Shown here: in pieces, positions 1 to 26,292 of the stretch
Numbering within the stretch: position 1 is the stretch's first letter
How the letters are laid out: every line of letters starts with the position of its first letter
Assembly (NCBI RefSeq): GCF_032854445.1
Contig: NC_088302.1
Coordinates: 15,743,338 to 15,807,337 of the forward strand
Reading direction: 5' to 3'
DNA length: 64,000 nt
Origin: Liolophura sinensis
Taxonomy: Eukaryota > Mollusca > Polyplacophora > Chitonida > Chitonidae
The notes under the pieces: model-generated
Databases searched by the model: none
Seen by the model: only the letters and a program-made list of their open reading frames with translations
What the model was told of the DNA's origin: nothing
Program-made: the position numbers and the translations under genes

Positions 1-853
1 GTCGGGTAATAATTCAAAGTTTATGACATGAAATAGGTCAATGCAGTCTACCACGATTCACACCAAGAGTAAGTGAAGCTCATTGGAGTGAAGTTCACTG
101 GTGCCATTCCTGTAAACCAAATCCAAAATTCTTAGCAGAAAAAAAAAAATTAAAAGGTCACATATATTTGACAATTTGTAAAAGCTCACACATATTTTAA
201 AATTCCCTTGATGCAAAACGGTTGGCTCTTTAGATAAATACCACCAAGTAAAACTGTAAGAAAAACACGATACTGTTCGACCATCTGTTCACTGAATACA
301 ATTTGCCAGCTGACGAACGGCACTGAACAAGATTTTGTGAAGGTTGACATAGAAATCCCATAAAAAAAGACAGATGTCATTTGAAAGAACTATAAAATAC
401 AAACCATATCTTGTAAAGGGTCATTCTGAGTGGCAGTTTTGGGGTCACTATCAAAACCGCTGTCTTCTACGTTGTCCATAAGGCCCGGTTTCCAAAATTC
501 TAATGCACTAATTTTTTACTGGGTCTCCATGTTGAAAATACGGAACTGTGGGAAGATATATTCTCCGTAACTTGGTAAAACATTCAAATACCTAGTCGCG
601 GAGATTCTAGATCTAAAATGCCTAAAATACAGTAAATGTGGAAAGCGAATATCATAATTCAAAACTAGATACTTTTTAGGGATAAAAAATACATAATTTT
701 AAACTGGTTTCAAACTTTGACATTTATATCATGCTTGATAATAAACTGAATACTAATATCTGGACTAGCAGTGTTTTAGAATAGATCCATGTTCGTAATT
801 TATTTTACATCCAGTTTTTGTATGATACACTTATCGCACGACAGCGCATGGCT
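1..853. other. Upstream flank with no recognised gene
   Basis: AT-rich DNA preceding the dynein intermediate chain gene. Reading frames here are short and lack plausible splice-bounded coding structure on either strand. The last part (about 780-970) is presumably the DNAI1 core promoter. I see no repeat family member that I recognise in it. Confidence 0.6.
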
Positions 854-868
854 GTTGCCTTTAGCAAC
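854..868 (+). promoter_or_regulatory. RFX-type X-box in the DNAI1 promoter
   Basis: The sequence GTTGCC-TTT-AGCAAC is an inverted pair of RFX half-sites separated by three bases. It lies about 105 bases before the DNAI1 ATG. RFX factors are the conserved master regulators of ciliary genes and their X-boxes usually lie close to the start of the gene. An axonemal dynein subunit is just the kind of target expected. The match is seen in the sequence; the binding is inferred. Confidence 0.6.
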
Positions 869-972
869 AGAAGCTAGTATCTGGGTGGCCGACGAACTCT
901 AAATTGCGGTGCGTCTGCGAGTGATTTATTCTTTACACTTGTTTGTAGAAAGATCACACCAAAAGAACAAAG

Positions 973-17918
<16,946 letters not shown>

Positions 17919-18690
17919 CTGCACCTCTGATCGCTGGATATCATCACGGGAGGAAACTGTCACACTTGTCTGACCTACACGAGGAGAGTGGTGTTGGGAC
18001 TTCCGTAGAAAGCAGAGTCCAAAGACAGTACCCCATCTCATACTGTACATACAATGTTGATACCAAATGTGTAATATTGAAGCACTCTTCATGCTTTATC
18101 CGTCCATTCCATTTGGCACAAGAGGTTTTCCCTTAGATTCACATTTCTTAAAAACATTCCTGGCAAATTCAGAGAATACCCAGATAATACACACACATAC
18201 ACCTAATAAAATATTAAATATGTATGTATGTGTATATGGTCTGGTAATTTTGAACCAGAATGACATAATTCACAAAGTCGACATTTGTACACAGTACTCA
18301 GATGCATGCCCTGATACAAGTGTATTACTTTAAGATTTGTTCTATTCAGCCCCAGTTTAAAGGACATCTCCACTGTACTCTTTTGTCTGTCTGTCATTAT
18401 AAAGCAAGTTAAATATTTTATGTTCAGTCCAGTGAAATGACCATTGTACATGTACAAGAATTTCTTTCAACTTATCGAAATGTTGGTGAGTTTTAAGTGT
18501 GATGTTTATGCGTAATTTGGCTGGGTTGTATATTCTTCGGTTTGTGCATGTTACATTCCTCTCCAGCATTCGCTATGTTTTATTCGTTGATAAATGTTAA
18601 GGTCTTTGCTGTTGTTGAATACTTGTGTATATTTATTATATATGCATCTATACATAGATATATAATTTCAAATAAATTGTATATAATATC
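17919..18690 (+). other. DNAI1: DNAI1 3' untranslated region with polyadenylation signal
   Basis: Follows the TAA stop at 17916-17918. A canonical AATAAA lies at 18671-18676, which would put the cleavage site near 18690. No other coding gene occupies this stretch. The exact end is inferred. Confidence 0.55.
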
Positions 18691-19225
18691 CACTTGCTGA
18701 TTTTGAATTAATATTCTTTGGATCATGAAGCAGTCTTCTGCTACTCACACAAAATTAGACATATTGTTTATAGTTAATCACTTATTATTTTATTTGATTG
18801 CTGTTTTTATACCTTACAGAATACTTCATTTTTATGGAAGGAGACAATTGGGCGCATCCCACTGCTACACATAGCCTACAAATCTGATCTTGAGCACCAG
18901 CCTCATACTTTAAATCAGATAGAGGTTTCAAGTCTGCATCATTATTTACATGCAGGGCAGGTCATATGGCGCACAACCAAAAGCACCACGGCTATTTATG
19001 CTACAGTGTATATGCTACAACATTCATTCAAATTTTGGTGACTGCCCAGGACTGAACTCAGTTCAATTTTTTGTCTTACATGTATGTCAATGAAATATTC
19101 TTGAGCCTACATGTAGATCCTAATCTAATAAATACATTAATCCTGTCAACACTGCGGCATTGTGATCGAGACAATGCAAAACAAAACATTAATTAACTCA
19201 GTCATAGTCAGTAGACAAGACCATT

Positions 19226-19470
19226 GCAGATGAACATTTATTTATTTGTGGTTTCATGCCATACACAAGAATTTTTCAACTGTATGTTAGCAGTCAGTTT
19301 TATGGGTGAAGAAAACTGGAGTGCGTGAACGTGAACCACCAACAAGTTGCTGACAACTCTCACACATTTCACGTATAGATAGGCACGCCATACACAAGTA
19401 GTCTGCAATTTTTTGTCACCAAGGCCACATGAAATGCACAGGGAATGCAAACTTGTAATTGTATGCATGA
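19226..19470 (-). mobile_element. SINE family B fragment
   Basis: Tail text TTTATTTGTGGTTTCATGCC, then core text TTTTATGGGTGAAGAAAACTGG and GAACCACCAACAAGTTGCTG. The same blocks occur in the better copy at 27040-27352. Distinct from family A in core sequence. It lies in the DNAI1-FKRP intergenic region. Confidence 0.6.
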
Positions 19471-19485
19471 ACTCAAACTCAGTGA

Positions 19486-19900
19486 AGATCATGCAAATGA
19501 ATACATTAATTGTGTAAACACTGACTCAATTGTAAAGCCTGATGCAAATTAATACAATAACTGTAAACAATGACTCAATTCTACAGACTGATGCACATGA
19601 ATACATTAACTGTGTAAAGAATGACTGTTGTAAAGATTGATGCAAATGAATACATTGTGTAAACACTGACTCAGTTGTAAAGACTCATGCAAATGAATAC
19701 AATAACTGTAAACAATGACTCAGTTGTCAAGATTGATGCAAATGAATACATTAATTGGGTAAACACTGACTCAATTGTGAAGACTGATGCGAATGAATAC
19801 ATTAATTGTGCAAACACTGACTTAGGGGTGAAGACCATGCTAACAAGTACATAAACTGCATCAACACTGTAACTTAGAGGTAATGACCATTCCAAAGGCG
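19486..19900. repeat. Minisatellite, about 50-58-bp unit
   Basis: About seven to eight imperfect copies of a unit containing GCAAATGAATACATTAA, then GTAAACACTGACTCA, then TTGTAAAGACTGAT. Period varies because of small indels. No coding role seen. Intergenic. Confidence 0.8.
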
Positions 19901-20204
19901 ACATTAATTTGGTCCAGACTATGACTCAGTGGTAAAGACCATGCACACTCACTGCTCCCATGGACAGTCAAACCATTACATAGAAACTAATGTAAACAGA
20001 ATTGATCATTCATCAAACATGCTACCATAACAAAGAAATTAGACAAGCCAAGTGCACTTTGACAATAACATATATTCTTTGGCAACCATTATAATACAAT
20101 ATTTTGGTGGGAGTTGTGAACAAAGCATACATATATATACATTTATATATATAAAGATACCTGAGAGTAACAAAGTGTGACAACTCTGTGTGAATAGGGT
20201 ATAT

Positions 20205-20512
20205 ATCATATGTATATATCATATCATGCATATATCATGTCATGTATATATCACATCTGGTATATATCATGTCATGTCATAAATATCATGTCATTATATA
20301 TATATATATATATATATATATAATCATTTCATGTATACATCATGTCATGTACATACCATGTCATGTATATGCCATGTATATATATATCATGCCATGTATA
20401 TATCATGTATATAACATGTCATGTATATATCATACCATGTATATATCATGTCATGTATATATCATGTATATATCATATCATATACATATATATATATATA
20501 TATATATATCAT
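20205..20512. repeat. TA-rich simple/complex satellite with CATGTCATGTATATAT units
   Basis: Alternating ATATATCATGTCATGT-like units with pure (TA)n blocks near 20295-20322 and 20486-20508. It is palindromic in part. The open frames in it come from the periodicity and are not genes. Confidence 0.85.
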
Positions 20513-21403
20513 CATAATCTGTATGAACACTGACTTCTCCAATCATATGATGTAAATGGTGCTGCAATAACATGACTGAAGATAAAGTGTAGACACGAAA
20601 TAGCTTGATACAAGTATAAGATTAACATGTGTAAGCTCCCCTCCAAAAATGGAAAGTTTAACAAACAGATGAGATATGAAAGATTGATGATTATAAAAAT
20701 GGAAATCACTGAAAATTCGTGGCATCAAATCAAAAAGAATTGTCTAATTTAAAACTTTGTCTGCAGTGCAGTGGATTAACATGAAGTATATGGTAGTCGT
20801 TACATTCCTTCACTCTACCTACAGTGTAATCACCACATTACACTGACAGCCCCCAACTGAAAACATTAATGCAAACAGACGAGGAAATTAGATCCTGCCA
20901 AATTTTGTACGGTTGTATGTGAACCAAAACATCCACAACCTCTCTGAAAAAGACGCTTGAATTGGAAAAAAGGAGCCGTCGTCAACTTCTTGGACCCACA
21001 CAGATTTGATCCCCTTTGCATCACTGATCAAAGCTTTGTTCCTGCTGAACGCAGTGAGTGGAAAAGAGAACTAAAGTAGCCTACATATCCAATGTGCTGT
21101 AGGATATTAAGGAAGGCGCTAGAATTACAAAATCTACAAACTGTGAAAGAAAGCCTCACATGTACAAATAATACATATAACATAGAACATACGCTCAAAC
21201 TTAACATAATTTTGGCACAATTGGACATATAAAGTTTGATTTCTTAACTTTGCACTTTCTTCAATGTTCAAGATCATTTGCATTTTAAAAAGTTTTGATT
21301 ATTTTAATAATCACAACTGACGAACTGATTTAAGAGACTTACAATGCCCATAAAAGATCACAAATATTGATTGAGAGATTCCCTTGTCAGGTTACCAATC
21401 GCA

Positions 21404-21530
21404 GCCCAGTTTCCCGCAGCCCTCTTAATGTTACAAGCTCGCTACTACCATGACGACCTATTGCCTACAGTACTGGTCGCCATGGAAGTTAAGTGAAAGT
21501 AACGTTAAGAGTGTTTCGTGAAACTGGGGC
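21404..21530. mobile_element. Short palindromic MITE
   Basis: 127 bp with about 32-bp imperfect terminal inverted repeats: GCCCAGTTTCCCGCAGCCCT at the left, and the complement of GCCCCAGTTTCACGAAACAC at the right, each followed by CTTAAYGTTAC. The stem-loop occupies nearly the whole element. Related text (CCAGTTTCACAAAACTTCTG) appears once more near 50823. Confidence 0.65.
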
Positions 21531-21944
21531 CAAGTTGGTATCTTGAAGACAATTATTTACGTAAATTATTGATGAAGTTTGACTGTACCTGAACTGCTTT
21601 TTCACACAAGATTTCAGAAAATCACTGAGGCCCCACAGGCTGTTCTGCTACTTGACCAGCACAAACATTTAATTAAGATGGACAGGAACTTAACATATGG
21701 ATAATGGCTGCCTGGTTTACTGACAATATGGACTTGATATCAATCCTCATATAGTTTTCATACTACGTGACAATCAACTGTGACAGATTATATATGTGGG
21801 ACAACATAATCAAGCGACAACCTTTCACAAACAATACATAATGTTCTTGTCCTTCATGTAACAGGCCAGTCTCTAAACACCTGAAAGAAAATACACAGAA
21901 ACCTGGGTGATGTACTGAGGCTGATATGCACCTTCAGGGTGATC

Positions 21945-23477
21945 CTACAACCCTGCAGTGACATTCTGGCCATTTGGATACCTTGGATTTTCAATGACAC
22001 CTTCTCCAAATTTATACTCTAGAAACTCCTTAATGTTATTTGGTGCAGAAGCTTCTATGCCTGCGAATTCTATTTTTGTGAGAGGTTTCAGAAAACGCTC
22101 TGGAAATTTTGTGTCCTGTCTGTGACCTTTAATCCAAGTGTCTTTCGTCATGAGGCCATTTTGTGAATAAAAAGGAAAGATATCTACGTGCATGTGATTA
22201 TATTCACTGTACTGTACTCTGAAAAAGCCCCCTTCCACTGCTTGTTCCCATTTAAATCCCTGCTCATCAATAAAACTTTCTTTAGCGCATTTGGCTAGCG
22301 GTTCACACTTAGCGATGTCTTCTTTGTAAATGCCGATATCTACATCGTAATCCCAGGGTATGATGTCTTTATGTCTTACGGCCCCCAAAAGACTCCCACC
22401 TTCTAACCAGTAACGAACATCGTGCTCTTCCAGAATGTCAAATAAGTACTGAACAGTTTCCCTCAAGGCTTTCAGGCAACACGGAGGAGTCCAACGGCCC
22501 TCGAAAATATAACTAGGCATGTCATTGATGACAGTTCCGAAGCACCGCGGGCTTTCTTTCACGCATCCCATCCATTCTCTCTCACCGTCCGCATGCTGAA
22601 TGAGTTTTATACCCATGTCCTTGTACATCTGTTGTCGTCGCTCTGACTGACGGAATCGATGTTTCCACAAGTGGTGCGGATCTTTAAACAATATTTTTGA
22701 GGCTGGAATTATGAGGTCTTTCATGATGTGGGTCTCGTAGCCACATGACGCCAGCTGCAGGTGTAGGGATTCCAGATGCGGGCGCATGAAAGGGGCAGAG
22801 AGGCTGAAGAAGTCTTCTGTGCGGAGGAGAAGCGCATGCTCCCCACCTACTGCATCACAGTCCACGCCTTCCTCTGCCGGAGGGTCATGGTGTTTTAACG
22901 TCCACCGCTTTACATCCACCATCATACTCTGACACTTGGCTGCCTCCTCACCTACCTGTACAGCCACTGCCCGCAGGTCCTTGTCAGCTGTGCTGGTCAG
23001 GTATATCAGTAAGTCCTTAATCATATCCGCAGAATCTACCAGAGCAGTGTCAGGCAACACAAGAACAAACTCCGACTTCACGTGAGCTTCAGGACGAAAA
23101 TCTGACAGAGGTTTTGTCGGGTTAAGGACATTTGTCATGAGGACAATATTCTGTGCTCGCGGTAACTTCACAGGTGGATAAGGCAGTTTATCAGCCACTG
23201 CCAACACAGCAATATTAGGTACTGCCTTTATCACGTGGCTTGTAACTTCGGCCAGATCATTCTCGTAGTCTTCAAAGTCCCGCAAAACAACAGTTACCAA
23301 GTCTGCCACATTTATACTGCTCTTTGTCAATGGGACAACACGTTTAAGGCGCTGGGGGCTCTTCCTGGACGAGGACTCATCAGTCAGCGACTGCTGCGTG
23401 CTGTATAAATACAGCAATACAGCCAGATTGACCACAAATGCCATCCCCAGGATGACCTGGATCTTTGCAAACCTCAT
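21945..23477 (-). CDS. FKRP: Fukutin-related protein, ribitol-5-phosphate transferase
   Basis: Golgi type II membrane glycosyltransferase that adds ribitol-5-phosphate from CDP-ribitol to the core M3 glycan of alpha-dystroglycan, the platform for matriglycan and laminin binding. A single uninterrupted frame of 510 aa (human 495). ATG at 23477 is the first in-frame ATG after an upstream in-frame TGA. Residues 4-25 form a hydrophobic signal anchor, followed by a stem. The LicD-type catalytic domain occupies the carboxy half, with RYWLEGGSLLGAVRHKDIIPW and then DYDVD. Metal-ligand aspartates fall at about 376, 378 and 380. Zinc-site cysteines at about 305, 312, 333 and 334 keep the spacing of human Cys289/296/317/318, and the gap to DYDVD also matches. 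VQYSEYNHMHVDIFPFY and APNNIKEFLEYKFG match the family end. A likely 5' UTR exon ends at 24027 and splices to about 23533. Confidence 0.95.
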   Translation of the reverse strand: MRFAKIQVILGMAFVVNLAVLLYLYSTQQSLTDESSSRKSPQRLKRVVPLTKSSINVADLVTVVLRDFEDYENDLAEVTSHVIKAVPNIAVLAVADKLPYPPVKLPRAQNIVLMTNVLNPTKPLSDFRPEAHVKSEFVLVLPDTALVDSADMIKDLLIYLTSTADKDLRAVAVQVGEEAAKCQSMMVDVKRWTLKHHDPPAEEGVDCDAVGGEHALLLRTEDFFSLSAPFMRPHLESLHLQLASCGYETHIMKDLIIPASKILFKDPHHLWKHRFRQSERRQQMYKDMGIKLIQHADGEREWMGCVKESPRCFGTVINDMPSYIFEGRWTPPCCLKALRETVQYLFDILEEHDVRYWLEGGSLLGAVRHKDIIPWDYDVDIGIYKEDIAKCEPLAKCAKESFIDEQGFKWEQAVEGGFFRVQYSEYNHMHVDIFPFYSQNGLMTKDTWIKGHRQDTKFPERFLKPLTKIEFAGIEASAPNNIKEFLEYKFGEGVIENPRYPNGQNVTAGL

Positions 23478-23532
23478 ACTGGTCAAGCTGCTCCAGTTAT
23501 ACCTTCATTATCTAATGCTTAATCGCATTGTT

Positions 23533-24110
23533 TCCCTGGAATGACAAAACAATATATACACTTTATTGTAAACATCAATATTAAATTGATAAATGCATAT
23601 GTGCCCAGACCTATTTATTTAATAAATATAGTATTTCAGATAACTTCTCACAGATAACTTCATTCAGATTTCACAGGATAAAACGGATCATATGATTCTG
23701 TAATGTTCATCTTGCCCAAATTTGAGGGAACTCTCGTAACTCAAATCATCCAGTGTGGAAAGCAGGTCTTCAGGTTGGTGTCTTTTATTTGCACAAGACT
23801 TGTTCGATAACAAAGAAAATCGGCCTGGACCTTCGTTGATTACGAAATTAATACTGTTAGCGTCGAGACTCCAACGACGCTAGGCCAATATAAGGAAAGG
23901 AGTTGGAGCCTTTCGGGGATGGTTCAGCAGTAAACACACAAGCTAAGCCTAATTCTATTTGTTGAATTAAGACTAGCTCTATGATTAACTTTTAGCAAGT
24001 TTCATACTCCAGAGAGGTATACTTACAACATGCCGGTAGCCTATTCGAGGTTACAATGCTGAGAGGCCATACAGTCGACGGCCACGTCACGATGAAAATG
24101 AAACCTAGCC
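23533..24110 (-). promoter_or_regulatory. FKRP: Probable FKRP 5' untranslated exon and intron
   Basis: On the minus strand a donor (ACTTAC on plus, 24021-24026) faces an acceptor-like TTGTCATTCCAG near 23534. This suggests a non-coding first exon to the right of 24027 joined just upstream of the coding exon. Inferred from splice-site appearance alone. Confidence 0.4.
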
Positions 24111-25260
24111 ATCTGCATCAGCTGCCGCATCCAGCGTGCGGACGAGTATACTGTGAAAGAATCAATAATAACAATGTTATGGTGAATTTTTACCTCTATT
24201 ACCCGAATTAGTTTTTCAGGAAATCGTTAAAACATGGCAAGTTTCAAGAAAAATTGTGAGATTTATAAAAAACAATGACGAGACTTTACCACTGGCGGCA
24301 GATTCATTGTTGACATGTTGATGAGACTCGACAATCACTCATAAATGTATAACGTGGCGAGAAGGCGAATAAATAATATCAAAAAATTACTTTCAAGTGA
24401 TAAAAATATTAAATGAATACAATTTACCGAAATAAAGATACTGCATAAAGCTATTTGTTTATTTTAGGCTTCAAAAAGCATGGCTCATTTCTACCAATGC
24501 ACCATCCGTTTTCGTTAATAAACGGTTACAGATTTTTGTGGAAGCTTAATCTGCACTTCAAGGCAATACCTGTCAACGACGCCGCTTTTTTCCTCTGCGC
24601 TGCGATGTACTCTAAATTTATATAATTATTTTGTTTTTATCTAGTAATATCTTTTGATTAGCACAATTTGCCGTTGATTTAGTTTAAAAAACTATTCGCA
24701 CAAATTTTTTGTCTATATAAGAGGATATTTGTAAGGGTTATCCTGACATCTAATTCTCAGACTTAGGCCAACAGTTGAACACCAACAGTTACCGGGTGGA
24801 ACGATCGAAGCGTATTCCCGCCTAACTACAAAAAGCGAAGCTTTCTGTTGGTGTCGTTTTGAGGATGTAGTTACAGCAGTTGCATAACTTAATCGTGAAT
24901 CCTTGTATTAAATTTTAAGCACGATCTTTACCTCAGATTAATGTTAGAATGGCATGGTCATTGGGGAGAAGTTAAAATCCTAAATCAACCGCGCCTTTCT
25001 CAGCTCAACCGTTGACGTGAGTGCGAAAAGAACTAAGTAAAGGTAAGTATAGTGAACTGAATGAGTTGTCATCGTAATGTTTTGCCAGCACCGCCCAGCA
25101 CACAAAACATAGATATGATAACTATATATGACCAGTAAGTAGCGTACATATGTCGACAGTGTGACTGTAACATACACAATCTTAATTGACTGGTCAGTGA
25201 TCTTCGTTTTATTCAAATTTGGCTTGTTAAATTCCTTTCAGACCCCTAGTGACCCTAGCT
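24111..25260. other. Divergent intergenic region between FKRP and PMF1
   Basis: About 1.1 kb separating two head-to-head genes. It has no supported coding frame. TTCCCGCC at 24815-24822 resembles an E2F-type element and would suit a cell-cycle gene such as PMF1, but an 8-base match is weak evidence. Transcription start sites for both genes presumably lie here. Confidence 0.4.
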
Positions 25261-25342
25261 AGGATGATTTGGAATAGTGACTTGTGCACTCCAGTCTGAA
25301 TCCTTTCACTAGTTTTGGGCAGGAATGCTGTTGTACACACAG
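25261..25342 (+). other. PMF1: Probable PMF1 5' untranslated exon (3' end defined by donor)
   Basis: ACACAG|GTAAGAT gives a good donor after 25342, and TATTTTTTCAG gives a good acceptor at 25680-25681. The reading frame of exon 1 is closed by an in-frame TGA at 25684-25686, so this upstream exon would be non-coding. The left limit is a guess. Confidence 0.35.
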
Positions 25343-25767
25343 GTAAGATTGGGGTTAAAATTCTGACATTCAGCAGCAATGTACATGTACTCATGAATGG
25401 TTGTCAGATGTCAGTCTACTCCATTTTGGAAAGATGATTTTGTTACCCATACAGTACGCTTAGGCAATAAGGTTGGTAACCCATCTTGGTTGTGTCAAGC
25501 CATAGACTCTTACCTGAAGAATGTGAAAGCCATAATTTAAGATAATGGGCAAAGTTTTTTTTTATTAATTTGATTTGTGTTCAATACGATACTCGGTCAA
25601 ATATTATTCCCTTATACAACAGGGGTCAGGTTGGTGCATATATAAATGTATATCAAAATAGTCGAACATGTATTTTTTCAGCTTGAAAAAGGTTACTAAA
25701 CTCTACTGAAGACGACAGCTTGAAAACTGCAGAAGAGAACTCTACATGTATATCTGTGGTACTGGTA

Positions 25768-26292
25768 ATGAAGGAGAGCAATAAATTTATGGAAGAGAAC
25801 TCTGAATCAGTTGCCATGGAAAACAGGAATAAATCTATGCAAGAGAACTCTGAATCTGTTGCCATGGAGAACAGCAATAAATTTACGGAAGAGAACTCTG
25901 AATCTGTTGCCATGGAAAACAGGAATAAATCTAAACAAGAGAACTCTGAATCTGTTGCCACTGAGGGCAGCTCAAAAACTACAGGAGATAACCCTACATC
26001 TGGTGCGATGGATGACAGCTGTAAAAGTACAGGAGATAACTCTAAATCTGGTACAAAGGACGACTCAAATAATACAGGAGAGAATTCTAAATCTGTTGTC
26101 ATGGAAGACAGCTCAAAAACTACAGGAGATAACTCTAAATCTGTGGCCACGGACAACAGCTCAAAAACTACAGGAAATAGCTCTGAATCTTTTGTGATGG
26201 AAGACAGCTCAAGAACTACAGGAGATAACTCTAAATCTGTTGCCGTAGAGGATAGCTCAAAGTCTATGGACGAGGATAGTGGCCAGCAATCT
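25768..26292 (+). repeat. PMF1: Coding minisatellite, 48-bp unit, eleven copies (PMF1 amino terminus)
   Basis: Units of 16 residues (one of 15) such as MENSNKFTEENSESVA and MEDSSKTTGDNSKSVA. The first four copies share NKF/NKS plus ENSESVA and the later ones share SSKTTGDNSKS, so the array has two sub-families. Because 48 is divisible by three the frame is preserved; other frames and the antisense strand also stay open, and those shadow frames are not genes. Confidence 0.9.

Noticed and set aside
20242-20533. Tyr/Ile/His-rich open frames
   Set aside because: Translations of the ATATATCATG satellite; not coding.
23478-23486. Extending FKRP to an upstream TTG
   Set aside because: The codon is TTG, not ATG, and an in-frame TGA lies a few codons further upstream; ATG at 23477 is the natural start.
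25653-26197. Long open frames antisense to, and in another frame of, PMF1 exon 1
   Set aside because: They are shadows of the 48-bp coding repeat; periodicity keeps several frames open. Only the frame that joins the PMF1 core by phase is real.
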